Below, in pieces: positions 35,098 through 44,508 of a stretch of 64,000 nucleotides of DNA. The position numbers and the translations under genes were made by a program. The notes below the pieces were generated by a model. That model had not been told where the DNA came from. It searched no databases and was given only the letters and a program-made list of their open reading frames with translations. Numbering within the stretch: position 1 is the stretch's first letter; every line of letters starts with the position of its first letter. Source of the DNA: Chloroflexota bacterium (lineage in GTDB: Bacteria; Chloroflexota; Limnocylindria; Limnocylindrales; CSP1-4); assembly GCA_016191395.1 (NCBI GenBank), contig JACPOS010000025.1, positions 1 through 64,000 of the forward strand. The letters run 5' to 3'.

Positions 35098-36258
35098 CTA
35101 CGGGACGAACGAGAGGCCGAGCTCGAAGTCCGCGATCAGGTCGTCGATGTCCTCGCAGCCGACGGACACCCGGATCAGGCCGCCGCGCTTGGGCTGCGGA
35201 TAGACCAGCGTGAAGATGTCGCCGAGGCTGACGCCGATGTCGCACAGGGCGAGGTGATCGGTGAACGCGGCCATGCCCTCGACGCCGCCCCGGGGCTGGA
35301 ACGCGAGCATCCCGCCCCCACGGCCCTCGATGAGCCGAGCGGCAACCCCGGCATCCGGGTGGGACGCGAGCCCGGGGTAGCGAACCCACTCGACCTTTGG
35401 GCTTGCCTCGAGGAAGACCGCAAGCCGGAAGGCGTTCTCCGACGCGGCCTTCGAACGAAGCGGGAGCGAGCGGACGCCACGGAGCACGAGCCAGCTCGCG
35501 AACGGGCTCGCGGCCTGGCCGAGCGTGTCGACCTGCTTGCGGATGGGATCGAGGAGTGCGCGCCTGCCCGTGACCGCGCCGGACACCGCGTCGCCGTGGC
35601 CCGAGAGCCACTTCGTCGCGGCGTGGACGACGAGATCGGCGCCATGCTCGATCGGGCGAAGGAGGGCCGGCGCGAGGAACGTGTTGTCGGCCACGACGAT
35701 CAGCCCGTGCCGGTGGCCGAGGGCCGCCAGGGCATCGATATCGGCGACGCGGAGGCGAGGGTTCGTGGCCGTCTCGAAGAAGAGCACCTTCGTCGCGGGC
35801 GTGATCGCGGCCTCCACGGCCGCCAGGTCCGTCATGTCGACCGGCGTCACGCCGATGCCGCGGCGCGGGAAGTCGTCCTCCAGCAGCACGCGCGTGATCA
35901 CGAACAGCTCGTCGCCGACGACGACGTGGTCCCCGCTCCCGAGATGCGCCAGCAGCGTGGACGAGACGCACGCCATGCCCGACGACGCCACGACGCAGTC
36001 CTCCGCGCCGTCGATCGAGGCGAGCTTCTCCTCGAGGGCGCGCGTCGTCGGGTTGCCGGTGCGCGAGTAGAAATACGAGGTGGGATCCCACGCCATCGCC
36101 GCGTCCACCGCGGCCTCCTTCTCCGCCGCCGAGTCGAAGGCGAACGTGGCCGTGGCGTAGATCGGGGTGTTGTGCGCGTGCGTCACCGGGTCCGGGCGCT
36201 CGCCTGCGTGGATCGCGCGCGTCGCAAAGCCGCGCCCGTGCGTCCGCTTCCTTGCCAC
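35098..36258 (-). CDS. Cys/Met-metabolism PLP enzyme (cystathionine gamma-synthase/lyase type)
   Basis: Trans-sulfuration family enzyme of 386 residues using pyridoxal phosphate. The motifs are HAGERPDPVTHAHNTPIYAT at the N-terminus, YSRTGNPTTRALEEKLA, ASSGMACVSSTLL, VLFFETATNPRLRVADI and ATKWLSGHGDAVSG with the PLP lysine. By eye I cannot separate synthase, gamma-lyase and O-acetylhomoserine sulfhydrylase. The ORF track extends too far upstream; GAAGGGG precedes GTG 36258 at 6 nt, while GTG 36264 is the alternative. It follows a small membrane protein gene by 16 nt in the gatB operon. Confidence 0.9.
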   Translation of the reverse strand: MARKRTHGRGFATRAIHAGERPDPVTHAHNTPIYATATFAFDSAAEKEAAVDAAMAWDPTSYFYSRTGNPTTRALEEKLASIDGAEDCVVASSGMACVSSTLLAHLGSGDHVVVGDELFVITRVLLEDDFPRRGIGVTPVDMTDLAAVEAAITPATKVLFFETATNPRLRVADIDALAALGHRHGLIVVADNTFLAPALLRPIEHGADLVVHAATKWLSGHGDAVSGAVTGRRALLDPIRKQVDTLGQAASPFASWLVLRGVRSLPLRSKAASENAFRLAVFLEASPKVEWVRYPGLASHPDAGVAARLIEGRGGGMLAFQPRGGVEGMAAFTDHLALCDIGVSLGDIFTLVYPQPKRGGLIRVSVGCEDIDDLIADFELGLSFVP

Positions 36259-36274
36259 GGCCACCCCTTCGTGC

Positions 36275-36547
36275 CTACCGGACCAGCAGGCCGACGATCG
36301 CGACGACGATGCCCGCCCCCGCGATGAGCGCCCCGTCGCGGACCTGCTTGCGCAGGACCGCCATCGCCACGGAGGCACCGGTCGTGCCGGTGTCGCGGAG
36401 GCCGCCTCGCCATGATTCGTAGCGTGCGATGTTCGCGTCCTGCTCCTTGAGCGCCTGGTAGCGCGCCCACGGCGCACGCGCCCGGCCATACCCGAAGGCC
36501 ATCAGCGCGACGCCGATGACGAGCAGGGCCAGGTTGAGCAGGCCCAT
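36275..36547 (-). CDS. Small two-TM membrane protein
   Basis: 90 residues. The first helix (MGLLNLALLVIGVALMAFGY) is followed by a basic loop, a soluble region of about 35 residues (LKEQDANIARYESW) and a second helix at the C-terminus (ALIAGAGIVVAIVGLLV). No domain recognised. Its ATG overlaps the gatB stop (TGATG), so it is translated with gatB. Could be an accessory or stress-related membrane protein; I have no functional evidence. Confidence 0.6.
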   Translation of the reverse strand: MGLLNLALLVIGVALMAFGYGRARAPWARYQALKEQDANIARYESWRGGLRDTGTTGASVAMAVLRKQVRDGALIAGAGIVVAIVGLLVR

Positions 36548-38043
36548 CAGGACTCCGCCACGCCGATCCGGTCGCGGATCGCCGCGGCGACCACCGCGGC
36601 GTTCGCCTGACCACGGGTCGCCTTCATGACCTGACCCACGAGGAACCCGATCGCCTGGGGCTTGCCCGTACGAACGTCCGCCACCGCTGCGGGGTTGGCG
36701 GCAAGGATCTCGTCGATGACGGGCCCGAGGGACGCGGTGTCCGAGATCTGGGCGAGGCCCAGCCGCTGCACGATCGCCTCGATCGTGTCGCCGTTCGCGA
36801 CGTGCGCCTCCAGCACCGCCCTGCCGGACGAGCGGTTGATCGAGCCGTCCGCGACGCGCCGCACGAGGTCGGCGAGCGCGGCGGGATCCACCGTGACCGT
36901 GTCGCTGGACGCGTTCCGGATCCGGAGGTAGTCGCCGGTCACCCAGTTCGCGACCGGCTTCGCCTCCAGGCCCGGTGCCGCGGCGAGGGTCGCCTCGAAC
37001 ACGCGGCCGGCGTCGGCATCGGCGACCAGCACGGCTGCGTCGTACGCGGAGAGACCAAGCACGTCCCGGTAGCGCGCACGGCGTGCAGCGGGCAGCTCCG
37101 CGAGGCCCACGCGGATGCCGGCCAGCCAGACGGCGTCGACGCGCAACGGCGGGAGGTCCGGCTCCGGGAAGTAGCGATAGTCGTCAGAGGTCTCCTTGCT
37201 GCGCATGTGGTAGGTCTCGCCGCGCTCGTCGGACCAGCCGCGTGTCTCCATCCGCAGCGGCTCGCCGGCGTCCAGGGCGGCCGCCTGCCGCTCGATCTAG
37301 AACTCGATCGCCCGTTCCACCGAGCGGAACGAGTTCATGTTCTTGACCTCGACGCGCGTCCCGAACGCCTCGGTGCCGCGCTTCCGCAGCGAGACGTTCG
37401 CCTCCACCCGCAGCTGGCCGCGCTCCATGTCCGCGTCCGACGCGCCGATGGTCCGAAGGAGCAGCTGCAGCTCCTCCGCGTAGCGCCTGGCCTGCTCCGC
37501 GGTCCGGATGTCCGGGTCCGTGACGATCTCCATGAGCGGCGCACCGGACCGGTTGAAGTCCACGAGGCTCAGGCGCTCCCCCGCCGGGCCTTCGCCATGG
37601 ACGAGCTTCGCCGTGTCCTCCTCGAGGTGCGCCCGCGTGATCCCCGTCGTGAACGGGCCGTCGGAGGTGTCGAACGTCAGCGTGCCCGCCGACGCGAGGG
37701 GGAGGTCGTACTGGCTGATCTGGTAGCCCTTGGGCAGGTCCGGGTAGAAGTAGTTCTTGCGATCCCAGCGGGTCGCCTCCGGCGTCGACGCGCCGATGGC
37801 CGCCCCGGTCGCGAGGACCAGCTCCACCGCGCGCCTGTTGATCACGGGCAGGGCGCCGGGGAGCCCCAGGCAGACCGGGCAGACGTGGCTGTTCGGGCGG
37901 TGTCCGTCGTAGGCCGTGGAGCACGCGCAGAACATCTTCGAGGCCGTCTTCAGCTGGCAGTGGACCTCGATGCCGATGACGGCCTCGTAGCGATCCAGCG
38001 CGGTCGACAGGGCACTCGCAGGCATGCCCCGAGTGTCGCACAC
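36547..38043 (-). pseudogene. gatB: gatB interrupted by an in-frame amber codon
   Basis: GatB hands misacylated tRNA to GatA in the GatCAB amidotransferase, which makes Gln-tRNA(Gln) and/or Asn-tRNA(Asn). Codons 1-248 contain IGIEVHCQLKT, the zinc cysteines (CAC, CPVC) and NRSGAPLMEIVTDPD. Codon 249 is TAG. The same frame then continues with IERQAAALDAG, METRGW and the C-terminal helical and YqeY-like tail domains, to a normal TGA. Full length would be 498 codons, as in the family. Family members have an acidic residue at this point, so one G-to-T change (GAG to TAG) explains it. gatC and gatA, 8 kb away, are intact. Sequence error, a real split protein or suppression are open. Confidence 0.85.
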
Positions 38044-38103
38044 GCGGCAGTCAGCCCGGGATGAGCCCCGGATCGGCGCTCGCGACGCCGTGCAGGAACG
38101 CGG

Positions 38104-39498
38104 TCACCGGGCCGGGACGGGCATCTCGTGGATCGCGCGCGCGGCGTCGAGGCCGGATTCGAGGGCGCCCTGGATCCAGGCGTGGTACAGCGAGCAGTGC
38201 TCGCCGGCGAAGTAGATCCGGCCCTCCGGCCTGACGATGTCCGCCTGGAGCTGCGTCTGCTGGCCCGCCTCGAACATCGCGAACGCCCCGTTCGCGAAGC
38301 GGTCGTTGTACCAGGCGTGCGACGCCCCGACCTCGTACACGTCGCGGATCCGCGGGTGAATGCGGGCCACGTCGTCGAGGGCCTCCTCCAGCCGGGTCTC
38401 CTCGTCCATCGCGCCCCAGCGCGCCGCGTCCTGGTCCCACGTGTAGCTCGCCAGCAGGATGCCGCGCGGGCTGCTCGGGTCCGGCGTGGGGTAGTTCATC
38501 CGCCGGATCGGCAGGTCGGTCACGGTCGCGCCGCCGTAGATCCCGTCGTCGGCCTCCCAGATCCGCTCGCGGACCTGGAACAGGACCTTGGTGGAGGCCG
38601 CGTAGTTCAGCTGGCGGATCGCGCGCTGCTTCTCGTGCGAGAACGGCGTGAGGATCTCCACCTGCCGGAGCACCGAGAATGGCAGCGTGACGATCGCGTA
38701 GTCGCCGCGCTCGGCGTACCGGCCGGCCTCCGTCTTGAAGTGGACCGTGACGCCGTCGGGATCCTGGTCGATGGCGTGGACCTCCGCGCCGAACCGCACC
38801 CGGTCCGGGATCTCGCGGTAGAAGGCGTTCGGCAGGTTGTCCGACCCGCCGACGATCTCCTGCATGTCCTCATAGGCCTTGCCGAAGTCCTCGCGGAACT
38901 CCTCCATCACCGCGTTGTTGATCCCGGATTCCACGAAGTTCATGACGCCGTACATCTCGATGGCGCCCTCGGAGAAGCCGCGGACCTCCAGGAACTCGCG
39001 GATCGTGTAGCCGTCGTACTCCTGCCGGATCCGCTCCCAGCCCGCGTCCTCGTCGGCCTCGATCCAGGCGCGCAGCTCGCGCGTCGCGTCGTCCCACAGG
39101 GCGCTGTGCGAGCGTCCGCGCTCGTGGGGGGCAACCGGGAAGCCCAGCTCGTCCGGGGCGACGCCGGCCTGCTCGGCGGTGAGCCGCCTGCCGCCCACGT
39201 AGACGAGGCCCCTGGGATTGCCCATCACGAACGGACGCAGCGGCAGCCCGAAGTGGTCGATGTAGCCGAGCGTCAGGTCGTGGACGCGCGGGATGCGCAT
39301 CGCGCCCGCCTCGGCGTACAGGCCCGGGGCGAACGTCCGCAGGGTGTATACCCGGCCGCCGACGCGGTTCTGCGCCTCCAGGATGAGCGGGTCGTGGCCC
39401 GCCCGCGCGAGCTCGTAGCCGGCGACGAGGCCGGCCATGCCCCCACCGATGATGATGACCCGCTTGCCGGGCTGGTCGCGCCGCTCGAACCCGTCCAT
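38104..39498 (-). CDS. Flavin amine oxidase (FAD/NAD(P)-binding)
   Basis: 464 residues of the monoamine oxidase/L-amino-acid oxidase fold. The N-terminal FAD motif is IIIGGGMAGLVAGYELARAG followed by LILEAQNRVGGR. The C-terminal FAD region is RIYFAGEHCSLYHAWIQGAL. A mid-region YAIVTLPFSVLRQVEI lies under the substrate pocket. No signal peptide at the chosen ATG (39498, preceded by GGGGAG), so probably cytosolic. The amine or amino acid substrate is unknown. It lies 60 bp upstream of gatB on the same strand and may be in its operon. Confidence 0.85.
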   Translation of the reverse strand: MDGFERRDQPGKRVIIIGGGMAGLVAGYELARAGHDPLILEAQNRVGGRVYTLRTFAPGLYAEAGAMRIPRVHDLTLGYIDHFGLPLRPFVMGNPRGLVYVGGRRLTAEQAGVAPDELGFPVAPHERGRSHSALWDDATRELRAWIEADEDAGWERIRQEYDGYTIREFLEVRGFSEGAIEMYGVMNFVESGINNAVMEEFREDFGKAYEDMQEIVGGSDNLPNAFYREIPDRVRFGAEVHAIDQDPDGVTVHFKTEAGRYAERGDYAIVTLPFSVLRQVEILTPFSHEKQRAIRQLNYAASTKVLFQVRERIWEADDGIYGGATVTDLPIRRMNYPTPDPSSPRGILLASYTWDQDAARWGAMDEETRLEEALDDVARIHPRIRDVYEVGASHAWYNDRFANGAFAMFEAGQQTQLQADIVRPEGRIYFAGEHCSLYHAWIQGALESGLDAARAIHEMPVPAR

Positions 39499-39575
39499 GT
39501 GGCAATCGCTCCCCGTTGGATCGGCAGGCCAGGATTCGATCGCCAGTGTGCCCGACTCGGCCGGGCGTCCGCAGG

Positions 39576-40352
39576 TCAGGTGCGGTAGGTGCCGCTCGCC
39601 CCGACGGTCACCTTGCCGTCGTCGCTCCTGAGCGCCTTGCACGTGAACGAGCCCGACACCGCGCTCGGCAGGACGCCCATCCCGATCGTGCACTCCCCCG
39701 CCTTCGAGGTGAAGGTGCGCACGGTGCCGTCGGCGGCGACGAGGCTCAGGCGCAGGACCAGCGTCGCGTCCGTGGTGCGGGTCCCGCGATCCACCGTGGC
39801 GTCGAGCGCGACCGTGTTCGAAGCGGCGTCCTTCCACGACGCGGTGAACGAGTTTGCCTTCGCTGCGTCGCTGGCGCCGCCGGCCAGGGTGAAGGTCCCC
39901 TGGATCGGGCCGGTCAGGACGAGCGTCGCGTTGCCGGTCGGCGCTGCGACGACGGCGATCGGCGGGAAGGTCGGGCTGGCGAGGGCACCGGCGGCGCTCG
40001 GGCTGGGACCGCCGCCACTCAGGAGCACGAGCCCGACCAGGATCATTGCCACGAACAGGCCGCCGGCCGCCAGTCTCGGATTGCGCCTCGCGAACGTTCG
40101 GGCGCGCGCCAGCGCGATCGCGCCGACGGCGGGCGTTGGCTCGCCCTCGGGGACCGGCATGGCCGCGGCCTCGTCGACGGCGCGGCGCGCAGTTGCCGGC
40201 GGCGCGGCGGCGCTCGCCACCATGGCGGCAGCCGCGGCTGTGGGCGGGGCCGTGGCGTCCTCGCGAACGATGTCCGGCTCCGTCTCCGGATCGACTCCCG
40301 TGGAGTAGGCGGCGAGCGGCAGATCGTCGACCGATCGGCCCGGTATCGGCAT
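39576..40352 (-). CDS. Single-pass membrane protein of unknown function
   Basis: About 258 residues. The N-terminal 100 residues are Ala/Pro-rich and probably cytosolic (ATAPPTAAAAAMVASAAAPP). A single membrane helix (GGLFVAMILVGLVLLSGG) leads to a Gly/Pro/Ala linker and an extracytoplasmic beta-rich domain of about 110 residues (ATLVLTGPIQGTFTLAGGAS to the C-terminal GASGTYRT) with two cysteines (KAGECTIGM and SFTCKALR). I recognise no family. AGGGGG precedes the ATG at 40352 by 9 nt; ATG 40361 is less likely. It is 77 bp upstream of the amine oxidase. Confidence 0.6.
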   Translation of the reverse strand: MPIPGRSVDDLPLAAYSTGVDPETEPDIVREDATAPPTAAAAAMVASAAAPPATARRAVDEAAAMPVPEGEPTPAVGAIALARARTFARRNPRLAAGGLFVAMILVGLVLLSGGGPSPSAAGALASPTFPPIAVVAAPTGNATLVLTGPIQGTFTLAGGASDAAKANSFTASWKDAASNTVALDATVDRGTRTTDATLVLRLSLVAADGTVRTFTSKAGECTIGMGVLPSAVSGSFTCKALRSDDGKVTVGASGTYRT

Positions 40353-40462
40353 GCGGTTCATCCCCCTGGGCGTGCGCCATGCGTGGGCGCACCGGAGATC
40401 GTCCGGGCGCGGCGGTGCCCGGTCAATCCGCCAAGCGTCCTGCCTCGTTTGGCGGGTGTGGG

Positions 40463-43300
40463 CTACTCGGCGACGGCGAGCGCCACCGCGTCGGCCATGG
40501 ACATCGAGCGGCCTGCTGCCCACCACGCGTCGATGCCGTGGTCCTCGGCCAGCGTCCGCAGCTGCTCGACGTTGGCCGCCATCTCGGGCAGCTCGTCGAA
40601 CGCCATCCGTGCGTCGACGGCGTCGCGCATGGCCTCCGCGGCGCCGAGCAGTCGGGCGGCGCGCTCCGGCCGTCGCCGGGCGATCGCGAGGAAGGCGATG
40701 TTCTCGAGCTGGTTGGCGACCGCACCGCGGTGGCCGAGGCGGACCCAGCCGCCGATCGTCTCGCGGTACAGGGCCTCGGCTTCGTCCAGGCGCCCGCCAC
40801 GGCGCAGCGCATGCGTCATGTCGCTCCGGGCTGCGAGGACGAACCGCTCGTCGCCGATCTCGCCGAACCGGTCGATCGCGACGCCGAACGCGGCCACCGC
40901 GTCGTCGAGCCGGCCGGCCTTGCCGAGCATTCGCCCGTGCGCGAGCGCCGCCGAGCCGATCGCGTAGGGGCTGCCAGAGCGCCGCGCCGCCTCGTCAGCG
41001 CGGAGGAGCAGCGCCTCGCTCATCTCGTGATCGAGATCCCACAGCGTCGCCCCCGAGAATCCCGCGGACATTGCCAGCATCCACCACGTTCCCGACTTCT
41101 CGGCCAGCTCGGTGGCCTGTTGGAACATGGGGCGCAGGTCCTCGTCCGTCCCGCTGAAGACGGTCGAGATCGCCAATCCACTGAGGGCCGCAAGCAGCGC
41201 GACCTCGTCGCCGCTCGCCCGCGCGACCGCGACCGCGTCCTTGGCCCACGCGAGCCCGACCGAGGCCCGACCGGACATCCCCCACAGCCGCGCGGCCTCG
41301 CCGAGCAGCCAGGCCGCGGTCACCTGCATGGCTCGATCGGCGTCGGCCTGGGCGATGACGCGGGCCCGCGCGATCTCGACCGCCGCGACGATCCGCGAAT
41401 CGTTGTCGGCCGATGCGACGCGAACGGCCCAGTAGGCCAGCATCGCGGCGGCCATCTGCACCGCGGCCCACGGCTGGGCCTCGAGTCCCCACTCCAGCGC
41501 GGCGCCGAGGTTCTCCGCATCCGCGTCGAGCCGGTCGAGCCAGTCGACCGTCTGGGGACCACGGAGCATCGGCTCCGCATCGGCCGCCAGGGCCGCGAAC
41601 GCCTCGAAGTGTCGATCGCCCACGGCGGCGACCTCGCCCGCCTCGATGAGCTTCTCGCGCGCGTACTGGCGGATTGTCTCGAGCATCCGGTAGCGGGTCG
41701 TCGGACCACGGTCGATGATGACGAGCGATCGGTCGACCAGCCGGGTGAGTCCGTCGACCAGCTCGATCTCGTCCACCGCCTCGACGTCGCCGACGATCCT
41801 GGCCGCGGCCTGAGCGGTCCATCCGCCCGAGAAGATCGACAGGCGCCGCAGCAGGCGCCGGTCGTCGTCGTTGAGCAGGTCCCAGCTCCAGTCGATCAGG
41901 GCGTGGAGCGTCTGCTGGCGCGGCACCGCCGTGCGCCGGCCACCGGCGAGGAGCCGGAACCGGTCGCCGAGCCGCAGCGCGATGTCATCCGCGGACATGG
42001 CTGAGACCCGGGCCGCCGCAAGCTCGATTGCCAGCGGGATGCCGTCGAGGCGACGGCAGATCTCCGAGACGGCCGCGACGTTCGCCGCACCGAGCGTGAA
42101 CGTCGGATCGACGGCCGTCGCCCGCTCCATGAACAGCTGCACGGCCTCGGTGCCTGCCGCACCGGCCAGATCGGGCGCCGAGGTGGAGATGCCTCCGAGG
42201 CGACCGCCGACACCGGGGCACGACAGTGACTGCAGCTGCAGGACCGCCTCGCCGGGCACGGCGAGCGCCTCGCGGCTCGTCGTGACGATCCGCAGGCGCG
42301 GTGCCGCCGCGAGCAGGCGCCCGGCGACTCCCGCAACGCCGTCGACGAGATGCTCGGCATTGTCGAGCAGGAGCAGGAGCTCCTTCTCGGCGAGGAAGGA
42401 CGTCACGACCGCCATCGCCGGCACGCCCGGAACCTCCGGGGCGCCAAGCGCTCGCGCGACCTCGGACGCGACCTGCGACGGGTCGCCGAGCGGCGCGAGC
42501 TCGGCAAGCCACGTGCCATCCGGGAAGCGGTCACCGAGCCTCCCGGCGGCCTCGAGCATCAGCCGAGTCTTCCCGGTCCCGCCCGTCCCGATCAGGGTCA
42601 CCAGGCGGTGCCGGGCGAGGAGCGTGGCGACCTCCGCGAGCTCGCGCTCCCGGCCGACGAACGAGGTCAGCTGGGCCGGCAGGTTCGTGCGCCGGTTGTT
42701 CAACGAGCGGAGCGGCGGGAAGTCCCTGGCCAGGTCCGGCGCCACGAGCTGGAACAGCTGCTCCGGCCGATCGAGGTCGCGCAGTCGATGCGTGCCGAGG
42801 TCCACCAGCTCACAGCGTTCCGGCAGGCGGTCCCGCACCAGCAGCGCTGCCGATGCCGAGAGCAGCACCTGGCCGCCGTGCCCGGTTGCGAGGATCCGGG
42901 CGACCCGGTTGATCGACGGCCCGAAGACGTCCCCGTCGCGGACTTCCGCCGCGCCGGCGTGGAGGGCCATCCGAACCCGGAGCACGCTCGTCACCGCCAG
43001 CCCGAGCGCCCGCTGGCCCGAGAGCGCGGCCGCGACAGCGGCCCGCGGGTCCTCGAACGTTGCCAGCATCCCGTCGCCGGTCATCTTCACGACGGATCCG
43101 CCGGCCTCCTCGACCGAGCTCCGGAGGATTCGGTCATGCGCGGCCAGCGCGGGGCCCATGACCTCCGAGTGCTCCTCCCACAGCCGCGTGCTGCCCTCGA
43201 TGTCCGTGAACAGGAACGTCAGGAACGGTGCCGAGGCGGGAGCGGGAGCGGCCGGCGCGATCAAGGCCGGGACCACCGAGGAATTGAGCGAGTCGAGCAC
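40463..43300 (-). CDS. Class III nucleotidyl cyclase fused to STAND ATPase and helical repeats
   Basis: 945 residues. The N-terminal third is a class III adenylyl/guanylyl cyclase catalytic domain (FLFTDIEGSTRLWEEH, KMTGDGMLATF, INRVARILATG) with the metal-binding aspartates kept; a cAMP product is more likely than cGMP but unproven. Next is an NB-ARC/AAA-type STAND ATPase: Walker A GTGGTGKTRLML, Walker B LLLLLDNAEHLVDG, sensor VTTSREALAVPGE. The last 350 residues are helical, TPR-like repeats, which would sense a ligand. STAND proteins switch by ATP-dependent oligomerisation, so the repeats may control cyclase activity. No membrane segment. The GTG start at 43300 is 5 nt after the aminotransferase stop. 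Confidence 0.87.
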   Translation of the reverse strand: MLDSLNSSVVPALIAPAAPAPASAPFLTFLFTDIEGSTRLWEEHSEVMGPALAAHDRILRSSVEEAGGSVVKMTGDGMLATFEDPRAAVAAALSGQRALGLAVTSVLRVRMALHAGAAEVRDGDVFGPSINRVARILATGHGGQVLLSASAALLVRDRLPERCELVDLGTHRLRDLDRPEQLFQLVAPDLARDFPPLRSLNNRRTNLPAQLTSFVGRERELAEVATLLARHRLVTLIGTGGTGKTRLMLEAAGRLGDRFPDGTWLAELAPLGDPSQVASEVARALGAPEVPGVPAMAVVTSFLAEKELLLLLDNAEHLVDGVAGVAGRLLAAAPRLRIVTTSREALAVPGEAVLQLQSLSCPGVGGRLGGISTSAPDLAGAAGTEAVQLFMERATAVDPTFTLGAANVAAVSEICRRLDGIPLAIELAAARVSAMSADDIALRLGDRFRLLAGGRRTAVPRQQTLHALIDWSWDLLNDDDRRLLRRLSIFSGGWTAQAAARIVGDVEAVDEIELVDGLTRLVDRSLVIIDRGPTTRYRMLETIRQYAREKLIEAGEVAAVGDRHFEAFAALAADAEPMLRGPQTVDWLDRLDADAENLGAALEWGLEAQPWAAVQMAAAMLAYWAVRVASADNDSRIVAAVEIARARVIAQADADRAMQVTAAWLLGEAARLWGMSGRASVGLAWAKDAVAVARASGDEVALLAALSGLAISTVFSGTDEDLRPMFQQATELAEKSGTWWMLAMSAGFSGATLWDLDHEMSEALLLRADEAARRSGSPYAIGSAALAHGRMLGKAGRLDDAVAAFGVAIDRFGEIGDERFVLAARSDMTHALRRGGRLDEAEALYRETIGGWVRLGHRGAVANQLENIAFLAIARRRPERAARLLGAAEAMRDAVDARMAFDELPEMAANVEQLRTLAEDHGIDAWWAAGRSMSMADAVALAVAE

Positions 43301-43305
43301 CGGCG

Positions 43306-44499
43306 CTATGCGATCCGGTCGACGAACCGCCTGATCCGGACGAGGGCCTCCTCGAGCCGCTCGTACGAGGTTGCGTAACAGGCGCGAACGTGCGCGGCGC
43401 CGGACGGTCCGAATGCGCTGCCGGGGATGACAGCGACGTGCTCCTCCTCGAGCAGCCGCTGCGCGAAGGTGTCGGCGTCCAGCCCGGTGGAGCTGACCCG
43501 GGGGAAGGCATAGAAGGCGCCGCGTGGCTCGAAGGTCTCGAGGCCCATCGAGTTGAAGCCGTCGACGACCAGCCGGCGACGACGGTCGTACTCCGCGCGC
43601 ATGCGCTCGACGTCGGGCTCGCCGTCGACGAGGGCCGCGAGGGCCGCATCCTGGGCGACCGTGGGCGCGGTCATGATCACGTACTGGTGGATCTTCAGGA
43701 TCCCCTCCATGACCGGCGCCGGCGCGGCCACCCAGCCGATGCGCCAGCCGGTCATCGCGTACGCCTTCGAGAAGCCACCCATCAGGATGGTCCGCTCGCG
43801 CATGCCGGGCAGCGCGGAGAACGCCCGATGTCGGTACGACCCGTACGCCAGCCGATCGTAGATCTCGTCGCTGTAGACGAGGAGGTCGTGCCGTTCCGCG
43901 ATCCGAGCCAGCTCGTCCTGCGCCGCGTCGGGCAGCACCGCGCCCGTCGGGTTGCAGGGGTAGCCGAGGAAGAGGCCCTTGGTCCGTGGCGTGATCGCCG
44001 CCTCCACCGCGGCCGGGTCCAGCGCGAAGTCGTCCTCGAAGCGCGTGGCGACGTGCACGGCGGTACCGCCGGCGAACACGACGGCCGGCACGTAGGCGAC
44101 GTACGAGGGTTCGTGCAGGATCACCTCGTCGCCGGCATCGATGGTCGCGCGCATCGCGAGGTCCAGCGCCTCCGACGCGCCGACCGTGATCAGCAGCTCC
44201 GTCCTCGGGTCGTACGACACCCCGTACAGGCGCTCCAGGTGCGCGGCGAGCGCGCGCCGGAGCTCGATGGTGCCGGAGTTCGAGGTGTAGTGGGTCCGGC
44301 CCTCGCGAAGGGACTCCACGCCTGCTTCGATGATGGACCGCGGCGTGTCGAAGTCCGGCTCGCCGATGCCGAGGCTGATCACGTCGGTCATCGTGGCCGC
44401 GATGTCGAAGAACCTGCGGATGCCGGACGGCGGGACGGCTCGAACCCGCTCCGCGAGGACACGGCCTGCAAGGGGCACGCGGGGGTTCGTGGTGACCAT
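43306..44499 (-). CDS. Class I/II aminotransferase (PatA/AspC-like)
   Basis: Pyridoxal-phosphate aminotransferase of 397 residues. The motifs are SLGIGEPDFDTPRSI, THYTSNSGTIELRRA, FLGYPCNPTGAVL, VYSDEIYDRL, GGFSKAYAMTGWRIG with the PLP lysine, and the C-terminal arginine in the AHVRACYATSYERL region. It resembles aromatic/alanine/aspartate aminotransferases of the alpha family; the exact substrate is uncertain. It lies 9 nt after glyA and 5 nt before the cyclase gene, so it is the fourth gene of the gatC operon. Confidence 0.92.
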   Translation of the reverse strand: MVTTNPRVPLAGRVLAERVRAVPPSGIRRFFDIAATMTDVISLGIGEPDFDTPRSIIEAGVESLREGRTHYTSNSGTIELRRALAAHLERLYGVSYDPRTELLITVGASEALDLAMRATIDAGDEVILHEPSYVAYVPAVVFAGGTAVHVATRFEDDFALDPAAVEAAITPRTKGLFLGYPCNPTGAVLPDAAQDELARIAERHDLLVYSDEIYDRLAYGSYRHRAFSALPGMRERTILMGGFSKAYAMTGWRIGWVAAPAPVMEGILKIHQYVIMTAPTVAQDAALAALVDGEPDVERMRAEYDRRRRLVVDGFNSMGLETFEPRGAFYAFPRVSSTGLDADTFAQRLLEEEHVAVIPGSAFGPSGAAHVRACYATSYERLEEALVRIRRFVDRIA

Positions 44500-44508
44500 G
44501 CGCGAACT

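Noticed and set aside
37297-37299. Amber codon in gatB taken as a reassigned sense codon
   Set aside because: TAG is the true stop of several other genes here (polA, coaE, nucleoside hydrolase, aminotransferase).
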